Below are positions 18,309 to 27,290 of a stretch of DNA of 64,000 bases, piece after piece. The DNA is from Hoylesella saccharolytica JCM 17484 (GTDB lineage: Bacteria; Bacteroidota; Bacteroidia; Bacteroidales; Bacteroidaceae). The stretch covers positions 1 to 64,000 of the forward strand of contig NZ_BAKN01000006.1 in NCBI RefSeq assembly GCF_000614205.1, written 5' to 3'. The number at the start of each line of letters is the position of its first letter. The first letter of the stretch is position 1. The notes beneath the pieces are model-generated. The model saw only the letters and a program-made list of their open reading frames with translations. It ran no database searches and was not told where the DNA came from. The position numbers and the translations under genes are program-made.

Positions 18309-19711
18309 ACCGGTTACAACAATATTGGGCACTTTTTTTTATCGTCGTTACAGCACCTATCGTTGTTTACGGATTATTATCATTACTACCTACGTTCGAC
18401 GATTGGACTTATCTTGCTTCTCCTTATTTCGGTAATCTTTCAGATATTATTATCCCCGTAGGCAACTATTGGCGACCTTTTGATGCTTGTATAGGAGCTG
18501 TTTTGGGACTTAATTATCATTGGTTTCCCTCTCTTAACCACCTCATTATTTGGCCTGCACATGCTATTTCTGCCTATTTGGTATTTCGATTGTGCAGATT
18601 TTTAGGTTTCAGATATTCGATATCCAACCTTGCCACCCTGTTTTTTTACCTCTCACCGAGTATGCTGGGTACTGTGCTCAGTATCGATTCGATTAATCAA
18701 ACCTATGCTCATTTCTGGGGTTTGCTGGGTTTATGGCTGTTTCTTATCCATAAAAAAGGACTTCAAATACTCTTTTTTATCGGCTGTTGTTACCTTGCTA
18801 CACTCTCTAAAGAAAACGGAATAATGTGGTTTGTCATTATTCCCGGCTTTGCTTATGGCTTTGGTTATATCGATAAAAAATATCTGTTACGTGTTGCTGG
18901 TTATGCCGCTGTTGCCATAACAATCTATTTTATCATTCGATTATCGCTTCCTATAAACCCTCTTTATCAAAACGAAGCCTACTTTGACAGCAGTATTTTA
19001 CACTTTGTAAAAAACATTTCAAAGTTTATTTTGCTCACTTTTTTACCCGCAGATTATGTGGCATGGTTTATCAAAGCCCCCATTGCAAAACTTATCTTCT
19101 TTCTTACCGTTTTGCTTTCGTTACCACTGATGATCCTGATTGTTGGTCGACAAATTGCTCATTGGAAAGATAAAAAGCTGTTTACGCTGTTTTTTTGTAT
19201 GCTGATAGCCGTTTTACCACACCTGCTAACCCTCTTTACCGTGATGCACGTATATGCTTCTCTCAGTCTTTTTTCCCTGTCAATAGGCTATGTTCTCAAT
19301 AAATATAAACACACAAAATACCTTACATACAGCTTTGCAGCATTCGTTTTCTCTGCGCTTATATCAGACATTCATCACACACAAGCCGCTTATCAGTCGG
19401 GAAAAACGGCCGAAAAAATGGGTCAACAAGCTGCTAAAATTTTAGCTTATCCCGTTAAAAAAGTGTACAGTATTACTATTAAAGAAGACTATTCAGGCTA
19501 TTCTTCCTTTCTTGTAGTGCCTTCACATGCCTTTGGATGGGGTAGTGCAGCCATTCATCAACTGGGTTATACATACCCGAGCGAATGGAAAGATACCACT
19601 ATTAATCGTTCGCAAGTATCTGATATGCCTGCTATTGTAAACCAAGCGGTAAAAAATGGTTACGAAAAAATATTTCTTTTTGATGGCGAAAATATTCGGC
19701 TTATCAAATAA
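18284..19711 (+). CDS. Polytopic membrane protein, possibly GT-C glycosyltransferase-like
   Basis: 475 residues with roughly ten hydrophobic segments and a C-terminal soluble tail from about residue 370. An acidic FDDWTYL in the first predicted extracellular loop (near residue 38) followed by NYWRPFDACIGAVLG is reminiscent of GT-C enzymes such as GT39 and GT83, which use lipid-linked sugars and carry an acidic pair in that loop. I do not recognise a named family. Its ATG lies inside the end of porZ (25-nt overlap in another frame), implying translational coupling. A role in making a surface glycan linked to type IX cargo would fit the neighbour but is inference. Confidence 0.55.
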   Translation: MQNCHRQLNRLQQYWALFFIVVTAPIVVYGLLSLLPTFDDWTYLASPYFGNLSDIIIPVGNYWRPFDACIGAVLGLNYHWFPSLNHLIIWPAHAISAYLVFRLCRFLGFRYSISNLATLFFYLSPSMLGTVLSIDSINQTYAHFWGLLGLWLFLIHKKGLQILFFIGCCYLATLSKENGIMWFVIIPGFAYGFGYIDKKYLLRVAGYAAVAITIYFIIRLSLPINPLYQNEAYFDSSILHFVKNISKFILLTFLPADYVAWFIKAPIAKLIFFLTVLLSLPLMILIVGRQIAHWKDKKLFTLFFCMLIAVLPHLLTLFTVMHVYASLSLFSLSIGYVLNKYKHTKYLTYSFAAFVFSALISDIHHTQAAYQSGKTAEKMGQQAAKILAYPVKKVYSITIKEDYSGYSSFLVVPSHAFGWGSAAIHQLGYTYPSEWKDTTINRSQVSDMPAIVNQAVKNGYEKIFLFDGENIRLIK

Positions 19712-19753
19712 AAATAGACTTTAAAGAAGACTATAAAATTTCAGAAAAACGAT

Positions 19754-20150
19754 TTATCCACATTTTCCACCCCTCATTATTATTCTCTTTTTTTATTCTT
19801 TTAAAAAGAAATCTTTATGATGATGATGATAAGGCGTGGATATGTTTATAAATTTTTGATGCTTTCTTTGGTTTTTTCATTATCCACATTTATGGTTCTT
19901 TTTCCACAAATTATCCATAGCTTTATATATTGAAAATTAAAAAGATAGCTTGTTTATCAACAATTGCTGTTTTATAGTGATAAAGAATAAGTGGATAATT
20001 TTTTCCTTTCAATTTTCGTGTAAAACGCATTGAAAACCTCATAACAATTTAGTGGATATACACATGCTTTTTTCTTCGTTCCTGATGCTGTGGATAACTC
20101 GTAGTTTTTCCATTCTTTTACACATCTTATCCACATTTACGAGTGGATAA
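19754..20150. other. oriC: Candidate chromosomal origin of replication (oriC)
   Basis: A gene-free, very AT-rich stretch with four perfect DnaA boxes (TTATCCACA): 19754-19762 (+), 19880-19888 (+), 20089-20097 (-) and 20127-20135 (+). Single-mismatch boxes lie at 19911-19919 (+), 19954-19962 (+), 19990-19998 (-) and 20142-20150 (-), with weaker ones at 19835 and 20051. Eight boxes in under 400 bp is far above chance. T- and A-rich runs between them could serve as the unwinding element. dnaA is not in the window. Cumulative GC skew would settle it. Confidence 0.75.
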
Positions 20151-20176
20151 ATTTATAATTCAATTCAAACTATAAC

Positions 20177-20602
20177 AAGTAACAAATTGTTACTTTTCGT
20201 GTTGTCAAGAAATCAGAAGCAACCTCGCAAGAGTGCCAACGAAATTGTCTGACTTGTTCTCGGCTCTAAAACCGCAAGGATTTTACGATTGGCTATATAT
20301 TTGATTATTAAATAATTGCACATTTTTTATCAACTTTCATTCTCTTTTTTATCTCTATAAAACGCCCTAAAACCGTGTTTTTCGGGGTGCAAAAGCATAG
20401 ATTTTAGCCTTCAAAAGATGATGTTTTGTGCAGTGAAAGCTATGCTTTTGCATCTCAAAACCTATACTTTTAGAAAATGAAACCTGATTTTTGACCAAAT
20501 AAACGAAAAATTTTCTCTATTTGGAGAAAGTGATTTGTAACGAAAAAAGAAAACGAGAAGTGTTCTCAAAGGTTAAAAAAGTAACAATTTGTAAGTAACT
20601 TA
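20177..20602 (+). mobile_element. TIR-bearing intergenic element, copy B
   Basis: Same structure and orientation as copy A. The five AAAA-N7-TTTT-type units start at 20369, 20391, 20413, 20435 and 20457, again exactly 22 bp apart (the fourth begins GAAA). Left end AACAAATTGTTACTTTT and right end AAGTAACAATTTG form the inverted repeat. It begins 27 bp after the last DnaA-like box of the oriC candidate. Confidence 0.75.
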
Positions 20603-20669
20603 AAGGTGATAAAATAGAAAAGATGAAGGGATGAAGACAAGAAAGCAGCTATGTAACGAGTTGAAAAAA

Positions 20670-21761
20670 TCAGAACGGAAATTCTTGTTCTACCCAGCGT
20701 GTTTTCTTCTTTGAGTCTTCCTCATGCGGGTGAGAGACCGACAAACCCAGTAAACGTACCGGATGATTTGTATATTCCACCTCTTTTAATAATGCCTTTG
20801 CAGCCGGTAGAATATCCTCTTTCAGACAGAAATCACTGCTTCGAGTAATGCTTCGTGTAATTTGCGTAAAGTCGTGAAATTTAACTTTTAAGGTTAGTGT
20901 GCGGCCTTTAAATTTTGCTTTTTTGATGCGTTCAACCAGTTCGAGCACCAAATGATACAGTTCGATAATCAGTTTCGAGGGTATGTCTGTATCTTCCATA
21001 AACGTCTGTTCGCATCCCACCGACTTGCGAACGCTGAAGGCTTCGACCGGACGCAGGTCTATTCCGCGGGCAAAATTGTAGTAAACAGCCCCCATTTTAC
21101 CAAACTCCTGCGTTAGGCGTTGCAGTGAATACCGTCGCAAATCGTATCCGATAAAGATGCCCATGCGATGCATAGTATGTGCCGTTTTTCCGCCCACGCC
21201 CCAGAAATCCTCAATGCGCAGGTTCGAAATAAAGTCTTTTGCACGGTCGGGGTGTATTACCGTGAGTCCGTCGGGCTTTCTATAATCAGATGCAACCTTA
21301 GCCAAAAACTTGTTGTACGATACCCCTGCCGATGCCGTAAGGTGCAATTCGTTGCGGATGCGCTGCCTTATCTGTTTGGCAATATCTACCGCCAGCGGTA
21401 TGTTGAGCTTGTTTTGGGTTACGTCGAGAAAGGCTTCGTCGAGCGAAAGCGGTTCGATGATGTCGGTATAATCGTGAAAAATGGCGTGCACTTGCGAAGA
21501 AACAGCTTTGTATTTGGCAAAATCGGGAGGTACGATAATCAGCTCCGGGCACATCTTTTTAGCCCTTGTTACCGGCATTGCCGAATGAATGCCAAACCGT
21601 CGGGCCTCATAACTGGCCGTGGTTAGTACGCTTCGGCAGGTATCACGACAAACAGCGATGGGTTTTCCACGCAATGTGGGGTCGTCACGTTGCTCTACCG
21701 ACGCATAAAAAGCATCCATATCAACGTGTATAATCTTTCGTTCCTCTTGTTCGTTCGCCAT
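20670..21761 (-). CDS. dinB: DNA polymerase IV
   Basis: Y-family translesion polymerase, 363 residues. Seen: the N-terminal catalytic motif IIHVDMDAFYASVEQRDDP with the first metal-binding Asp near residue 13; SYEARRFGIHSAMP near residue 50; the second acidic motif EPLSLDEAFLDVT near residue 105; the helix-hairpin-helix region around IEDFWGVGGKTAHTMHRMGI near residue 180; and the little-finger domain to about residue 350. It ends in QEFPF, a short tail that could bind the sliding clamp. Length and all catalytic residues are normal. It is read toward the oriC candidate and has its own promoter box. Confidence 0.95.
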   Translation of the reverse strand: MANEQEERKIIHVDMDAFYASVEQRDDPTLRGKPIAVCRDTCRSVLTTASYEARRFGIHSAMPVTRAKKMCPELIIVPPDFAKYKAVSSQVHAIFHDYTDIIEPLSLDEAFLDVTQNKLNIPLAVDIAKQIRQRIRNELHLTASAGVSYNKFLAKVASDYRKPDGLTVIHPDRAKDFISNLRIEDFWGVGGKTAHTMHRMGIFIGYDLRRYSLQRLTQEFGKMGAVYYNFARGIDLRPVEAFSVRKSVGCEQTFMEDTDIPSKLIIELYHLVLELVERIKKAKFKGRTLTLKVKFHDFTQITRSITRSSDFCLKEDILPAAKALLKEVEYTNHPVRLLGLSVSHPHEEDSKKKTRWVEQEFPF

Positions 21762-21769
21762 ATTATATA

Positions 21770-21777
21770 CAAAGATA
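21770..21777 (-). promoter_or_regulatory. -7 box for dinB
   Basis: Minus-strand TATCTTTG only 8 nt before the dinB ATG. If transcription starts the usual 6-8 nt downstream, the mRNA would be nearly leaderless. A later start is unlikely because the catalytic Asp follows within 13 residues. Confidence 0.5.
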
Positions 21778-21846
21778 ATAGCTCATAAAAAACAAAAATA
21801 TATTGATTTTGTTTTATTAACGCTTTTCGCTTTAAATTTTAAACAG

Positions 21847-21854
21847 TACCTTTG
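21847..21854 (+). promoter_or_regulatory. -7 box for the oxidoreductase/MMPL operon
   Basis: TACCTTTG matches TAnnTTTG; a weak TTTCG lies about 18 nt upstream. It would give a leader of about 105 nt before the ATG at 21966 and serve the whole 21966-31562 gene run. Confidence 0.55.
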
Positions 21855-21965
21855 CCCCACTTTTTAGAGAATGAAAGAGAACTGAAACATCGGGTTTCAA
21901 ATTGTCGGGAGAGAATAGTTTTTGTTGAAACGCCGATGATTTCATAACAAAGGAATATTTTATCG

Positions 21966-23476
21966 TTGATGAATAAATGTATCATTATAGGCAGCGGACT
22001 GGGCGGATTGTCGTGCGGAGTTATTTTGGCACGCAACGGTTATCAGGTAACCGTGCTCGAACAGGGCACACAACCGGGTGGCTGCTTACAATGTTTTAAA
22101 CGCGGCGGCGCAAAGTTTGAAACCGGTATGCATTTTATCGGTAGTGCCGACGAAGGGCAAACACTTCATTACCTGTTGCATTATCTGGGCTTGGAAACCA
22201 TACCACTGACCCGACTCGACACATCCGAATATGATGTTATATCGCTGGCGGGTGGTCAATTCAAGCTGGCTAACGGTCATGAAGCCTTTGTTGAGACGCT
22301 GGCGAAAGACTTTCCGCACGAAAAAGATAATCTTCACAACTACTTTTCGCTGATCGAACAAATTTCAGGGGCTTCTTCGTTACACTCGCTTCGGCATGCC
22401 GAAAACAACCCTTTGCTCAACACCGAGTATCAGATACGTAGCATCGACGATATTATCGGCACGCTGATAAACGACCCGTTGTTGTGTAAAGTGCTGGTGG
22501 GCAACCTGCCTCTTTATGCCGCCGAACGGGGTAAAACACCCTTTTCGACCCACGCTTTTATTACCGATTTTTATAACCAAAGTGCTTTCCGGATAGCCGG
22601 CGGCAGCGATATCATTACAAAACTGCTGATCGAGAACATTGAAAAACAAGGTGGAAGGGTGCTGACAAGGAAGAAAGTAACAAAAATTTTGTGTGATAAC
22701 ACCAAGGCAACAGGCGTTGTTACGGCAGACGAGAATTGTTACGAAGCCGATTTGGTTATTTCGGCAGTGCATCCTAACCGCCTGCTTGAAATGTTAACCG
22801 ATAACACACTCATTCGTCCTGCTTATCGAAAGCGCATCTTGTCGGTTCCCAACACCGTGGGTGGATTTGCCGTTTACATGAAGTTTAAATCGCAAACGGT
22901 GCCTTATCTTAACCACAATTTTTATGGTTATATGGCGATACGCCGTGGGATTGCGAACATTATACCGCCTCAGAGTGGCCCAAAGGTTATCTGTATATGC
23001 ACATGTGCCCACCCAAACAACCCGGAGAGGATAAAAACAACGTGCCGAAATATGCCGAATGTGGCGAGCTTTTAAGCTATATGCAGTTTGAAGAGATAAC
23101 CCCTTGGCTCGGCACACACATAGGACGGCGTGGCAAAGACTATGAGTTGTTTAAACAAGAAAAGGCAGAACGCCTCATCGCAGCTGCCGAAAAACAGTTT
23201 CCGGGCTTACGAAACAGTATAGAAAACTATTGGACTTCGACCCCGTTAACTTATTTCGACTATACCGGAACCGAACATGGTGCCATGTATGGCGTGGCGA
23301 AAGACATCACCATGGGTGCTGCCTGCCATGTACAATACAAAACAAAGATACCTAATTTGCTGCTTACCGGGCAAAACATTAACTCGCATGGAATGCTCGG
23401 AGTGTTAGTTGGTTCTATTGTAACATGCAGCGAATTGCTCACCGCCGAAACCATTTATCGACAGATTAAAAGATGA
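21966..23476 (+). pseudogene. CrtI/retinol-saturase-like NAD(P)/FAD oxidoreductase, frameshifted
   Basis: A flavoprotein of the phytoene desaturase superfamily. Seen: the dinucleotide-binding motif CIIIGSGLGGLSCGVILARN at the N-terminus, LEQGTQPGGCLQCF near residue 35 and the C-terminal LLLTGQNINSHGMLGVLVGS. The frame breaks by minus one at about 22927-22932 (after NHNFYGY); in the other frame the sequence runs GDTPWDCEHYTASEWPKGYL and on to 23476. Adding one base gives about 503 residues, the same size as the following paralogue, so the gene is otherwise complete. Its stop overlaps the next ATG by four bases. The break is probably a sequence error. Likely acts on an unsaturated lipid or polyene product of this operon (inference). 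Confidence 0.8.
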
Positions 23477-24963
23477 AAGAAGAGGTTATTATTATCGGTG
23501 GAGGACTGGGCGGACTAACAACCGGAGCCTTATTGGCCAAAGAAGGCCATCGCGTTACGGTGCTCGAAAAGAACGAAACCATAGGCGGAGGCTTGCAAAC
23601 GTTTAAACGAAACGGTATAGAATTTGAAACGGGAATGCATATTCTGGGCGGTTTCAGACCCGGTGGAAGTCTTTATCGCATCTGTTCTTACTTGGGAATA
23701 CTGCATCGTTTACGCTTGCGCAGCGTAGACAATGATTGTATGGACAGCATCACTTACGCTTCAGACGGTGTTACTTATCGCATTGCCGCCGGTCGAGAGG
23801 GCTTTGTTGAGAGTCTGGCTGGTTATTTTCCCAAAGAAAAAGAACACCTGAAAAGGTACGTAGATACGCTTTATGCGCTTACCGAAGAGCTGGATGTGTT
23901 TTACCTTCGACCGACAAATGATGATATTTTTCAGCATAGTGAGCAGTTCTTATGGGCTGCAGACCGATTGATTGCACATTACATCAACGATCCGAAGTTG
24001 CGCGATGTGCTGGCATATATGAATCCGATGTATGGCGGTATTGCAGGTCATACACCGGCATACATACACGCTTTGATCAACGTTCTTTATATCAATGGAC
24101 CCGATAGGTTTGAAGGTGGGTCGTTGCAGTTGGCAGAAGCCTTGAAAGAAGTTATCGAACAAGGCGGTGGACGTGTATTGAACAAGACCGAAGCAGCACG
24201 CATCGAGGTAGTGGATAAACAGGTAAAACGTGTTGTAACGACAGATGGAAGGAGCTTTTCGGCACCTTATTATATATCAGCCACACACGTTGGCGAGATG
24301 TTGCGCATAGCCGACGACTCGGCATTTCCCAAATCTTACGTCAACCGTTTACGTTCGATACCGGGCAGTTACTCTATTTTCAGTTTGTTTATAGAGCTGA
24401 AAGAGAGGGTGTTTCCTTACATCAACCACACTTGTTATTATCAAACCGACTATGAACACGTATGGCATTTAGGTGAATATGATGCACATCAATGGCCTTA
24501 CGGCTTTATGTATATGACTCCGCCCGACGTTAATCAGGGTGCAACAGCTACCCATCTTATCGTTAATTGCATTATGCCTTTCGACGTTGTACGCAGATGG
24601 GAAGATACGAAAACTGGCAGACGTGGAGCTGAATACAAAGCTTGGAAGTTGCAACATCAAAACCGTGTGATAGCCGGAATGGAGAAGATATACCCCGAAT
24701 TCAGGCAGATGATAAAGCATGTACACGCAGCCAGTCCGCTCACTGTTCGCGATTATTACCACAGCACCGAAGGTTCTATCTACGGTTTTGCCAAAGATTG
24801 CGAAAACTTTTTGCTGTCTCAGGTACCCATTTTTACCAAAGTGCGCAACTTGTTTCTTACCGGACAGTGTGTTAGTTTGCACGGAATATGTGGTGTTCCG
24901 TTATCTGCTATCAACACAGCAGAGGCTATCGTGGGTCGAAACAAAATTATTGAGAAATTGTAA
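23473..24963 (+). CDS. CrtI/retinol-saturase-like NAD(P)/FAD oxidoreductase
   Basis: Second, intact member of the pair, 496 residues. Seen: VIIIGGGLGGLTTGALLAKE (FAD/NAD-binding fold) at residues 4-23, LEKNETIGGGLQTFKRNGIE near 35 and LFLTGQCVSLHGICGVPLSA near 460 at the C-terminal FAD-contacting region. ATGA overlap with the upstream copy indicates translational coupling; four bases separate it from the hydrolase gene. Family members desaturate, saturate or isomerise polyenes (phytoene desaturase, all-trans-retinol 13,14-reductase). The substrate here is unknown, and no phytoene synthase is nearby, so a carotenoid is not indicated. Confidence 0.85.
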   Translation: MKEEVIIIGGGLGGLTTGALLAKEGHRVTVLEKNETIGGGLQTFKRNGIEFETGMHILGGFRPGGSLYRICSYLGILHRLRLRSVDNDCMDSITYASDGVTYRIAAGREGFVESLAGYFPKEKEHLKRYVDTLYALTEELDVFYLRPTNDDIFQHSEQFLWAADRLIAHYINDPKLRDVLAYMNPMYGGIAGHTPAYIHALINVLYINGPDRFEGGSLQLAEALKEVIEQGGGRVLNKTEAARIEVVDKQVKRVVTTDGRSFSAPYYISATHVGEMLRIADDSAFPKSYVNRLRSIPGSYSIFSLFIELKERVFPYINHTCYYQTDYEHVWHLGEYDAHQWPYGFMYMTPPDVNQGATATHLIVNCIMPFDVVRRWEDTKTGRRGAEYKAWKLQHQNRVIAGMEKIYPEFRQMIKHVHAASPLTVRDYYHSTEGSIYGFAKDCENFLLSQVPIFTKVRNLFLTGQCVSLHGICGVPLSAINTAEAIVGRNKIIEKL

Positions 24964-24967
24964 GCAG

Positions 24968-25921
24968 ATGAAACAACAGATATTCTCTTTATATAAGATA
25001 GTTAAAAAAAAGGCGGCAGGCAGCCAACGGAATATCCGTTGGTGGGTGTTGGCTGTTCTGTTATCGGTTGTTTTCACATCAAACGCACAGATACGGATAT
25101 GGGAAGGCACGCCCGAAAAGGCTTCGAGCGTTACGCTTACATCATTTATTCCCGAAGGAAAAACAAGAAGTGACGTTGCCGTTATTGTGTGTCCGGGTGG
25201 TAGTTACCATTGGTTGGATATATCAACAGAAGGTATTGGAGTGGCAAAATGGCTGCAAAAAAACGGTATTGCGGCATTTGTGCTGACCTATCGGGTAGCC
25301 GGTGTGTGGGCATATGTTAGTCATTATCGTTTGCTTTTCAGAGGAAACAGACAACCGGATATGTTTCGCGACGTGCAGCGCGCTATTCAATTGGTGCGCG
25401 AAAATGCTTCGCAATGGGGCATAAATACGAATAAAGTGGGTGTCATGGGCTTTTCTGCGGGTGGTCATTTGGCCATGTCTGCCGGCGTATTTCATAACAC
25501 CAACTTTCTATTATCTTTGGGAATAACTCCCAAAGTATCGTTACGCCCCGATTTTGTTGTGCCTGTTTACCCCGTAGTAACGCTTACCGACAAGCGATAT
25601 GTACACAAACGGTCGCGCAAAGGCTTATTGGGCGAGTGGGGTAAACGCAATAAACGTTTGCAAGATTCGCTTTCGTTAGAACGCCATATACCCGCCGATT
25701 GTCCGCCGGTATTGCTTGTCAACTGCGTAGACGACCCCGTTGTGAAATACCAAAACAGTGTTTTACTCGACTCTGCGCTTACAGCTCGGGGTGTGCCTCA
25801 TCGTTACCTGCAATACAAAACCGGTGGTCATGGCTTCGGAGCAAGCGATGTAAAAGGTACCGAAGAATGTAGAACGTGGCGCGAAGCATTTTTAAATTGG
25901 CTGAAAGAAAATATCAAATGA
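24968..25921 (+). CDS. Exported alpha/beta-hydrolase (acetylesterase-like)
   Basis: I choose the ATG at 24968, four bases after the previous stop; a longer frame upstream lies inside that gene. The 317-residue product has an N-terminal membrane or signal segment (WWVLAVLLSVVFTSNAQ, about residues 26-42). The hydrolase fold shows the oxyanion strand VIVCPGGSYHWLD, the nucleophile elbow GFSAGGH near residue 165, an Asp in NCVDDPVV near 258 and a His in TGGHGFG near 287, a complete triad. Relatives include sugar-ester acetylesterases and lipases (BD-FAE-like). In this operon it may trim or transfer an acyl group of the exported lipid outside the inner membrane; this is inference. Confidence 0.8.
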   Translation: MKQQIFSLYKIVKKKAAGSQRNIRWWVLAVLLSVVFTSNAQIRIWEGTPEKASSVTLTSFIPEGKTRSDVAVIVCPGGSYHWLDISTEGIGVAKWLQKNGIAAFVLTYRVAGVWAYVSHYRLLFRGNRQPDMFRDVQRAIQLVRENASQWGINTNKVGVMGFSAGGHLAMSAGVFHNTNFLLSLGITPKVSLRPDFVVPVYPVVTLTDKRYVHKRSRKGLLGEWGKRNKRLQDSLSLERHIPADCPPVLLVNCVDDPVVKYQNSVLLDSALTARGVPHRYLQYKTGGHGFGASDVKGTEECRTWREAFLNWLKENIK

Positions 25922-25953
25922 TGGTTCAAAACATATAGAGTGAAGGGTAAATA

Positions 25954-27276
25954 ATGAACAACGACATAGAATTTCAATCGCCTTCGGAAATCAAAACCTT
26001 TCAAGAAGGCTTACTAAAGAAGCAATTGGTATACCTCAAAGACCATTCGAGGTATTATCAACGCATGTTCGAGAAGAACCGAATTGATATTGGCGAGATA
26101 CGAACGATAGAAGATTTGGCCCGTATTCCTTTTACAGAGAAAAAGGATTTACAGCTTTATAACGAAGATTTTCTTTGTGTTCCAAAAAACCAAATCATTG
26201 ATTATATCACCACATCAGGTACTTTGGGCGACCCCGTTACATTTGGTTGTAGTGATGCCGACTTAGATCGCTTGGCTTTAAACGAAGCGAAATCGTTTGT
26301 CTGTGCCGGTCTGACAAAAAACAGTGTGGTACAATTGATGACCACATTGGATAAACGTTTCATGGCCGGAATGGCTTATTTCTTAGGTCTTCGCAAGTTA
26401 GGCGCAGGCGTTATTCGCGTTGGAAACGGTATTCCCGAGTTGCAATGGGATACCATTCGACGCATGTCTCCCGACACATTGATGTGCGTTCCGTCTTTCA
26501 TTCTTCGATTGATACAGTATGCCGAAGAACATAACATCGACTATCGCAACAGTTCTGTGAAGCGGATAATTGGTATCGGAGAGGGCCTTCGCAAGCAAGA
26601 TTTCTCGTTAAATCTGCTCGGACAACGCATACATGAAAAGTGGCCGGAGGTTCAACTCTTTGCAACTTACTCCAGTACAGAGATGGCAGCCACCTTCTCC
26701 GAATGTTCTTTCGGTCAAGGAGGACATGTTCATCCGGAGTTAATCATTGTTGAAATCATTGGCGAAGACAATCAACCCGTACCCGAAGGGCAAGCAGGCG
26801 AGGTGGTAGTTACCACGTTAGGCGTTGAGGCGATGCCGCTTTTACGGTTCCGAACGGGTGATATTGCAGCCCGAAGAACAGAACAATGCCGCTGTGGAAG
26901 ATGGTCTTACCGGCTCACTCCTTTGGTTGGACGCAAGAATAACATGATAAAGCTCAAGGGAACAACGCTCTATCCGCCCGCAATTAACGACGTTTTAGAC
27001 AACACACCGTATGTAGAAAACTACGTGGTGGTGGTCAAACAGTCGGCGGCAGGTACTGATGAGGTTGTTGTTAAGATAGGTTTGAAAACCCCTTGCACAG
27101 ACGAAAAGATGCGCGAAGACATCATCAAGATGCTGAAAGACAGTTTTCGGTCGCGCATCCGAGTTGCTCCCAACATCGAGTTGCTGCCTGTCGAGGACAT
27201 CAGACAAATCAATTTTCCCGCCAAAAGCAGAAAACCCGTTAAGTTTATAGACGAAAGAAACCATACCGATTTATAG
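25954..27276 (+). CDS. PaaK-like adenylate-forming ligase
   Basis: A 440-residue AMP-binding enzyme of the phenylacetate-CoA ligase type. Seen: RIPFTEKKDLQLYNEDF near 60, the phosphate-binding loop YITTSGTLGDPVTFG near 88, ATYSSTEMAATFSEC near 243, LRFRTGDIAARRTEQCRCGR near 305 and KLKGTTLYPPAINDVLDNTP near 335 in the C-terminal lid domain. Such enzymes activate aryl or acyl acids as adenylates for transfer to CoA or a carrier protein. In aryl polyene and resorcinol lipid clusters of Bacteroidetes a ligase of this kind primes chain synthesis. No carrier protein gene is present in this window. The substrate is unknown. Confidence 0.82.
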   Translation: MNNDIEFQSPSEIKTFQEGLLKKQLVYLKDHSRYYQRMFEKNRIDIGEIRTIEDLARIPFTEKKDLQLYNEDFLCVPKNQIIDYITTSGTLGDPVTFGCSDADLDRLALNEAKSFVCAGLTKNSVVQLMTTLDKRFMAGMAYFLGLRKLGAGVIRVGNGIPELQWDTIRRMSPDTLMCVPSFILRLIQYAEEHNIDYRNSSVKRIIGIGEGLRKQDFSLNLLGQRIHEKWPEVQLFATYSSTEMAATFSECSFGQGGHVHPELIIVEIIGEDNQPVPEGQAGEVVVTTLGVEAMPLLRFRTGDIAARRTEQCRCGRWSYRLTPLVGRKNNMIKLKGTTLYPPAINDVLDNTPYVENYVVVVKQSAAGTDEVVVKIGLKTPCTDEKMREDIIKMLKDSFRSRIRVAPNIELLPVEDIRQINFPAKSRKPVKFIDERNHTDL

Positions 27277-27290
27277 TAAAAACTTCTCAA

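Noticed and set aside
24719..24967. N-terminal extension of the hydrolase gene into the upstream oxidoreductase
   Set aside because: The extension overlaps the end of a well-supported gene in another frame, and the ATG at 24968 precedes a signal-type segment.
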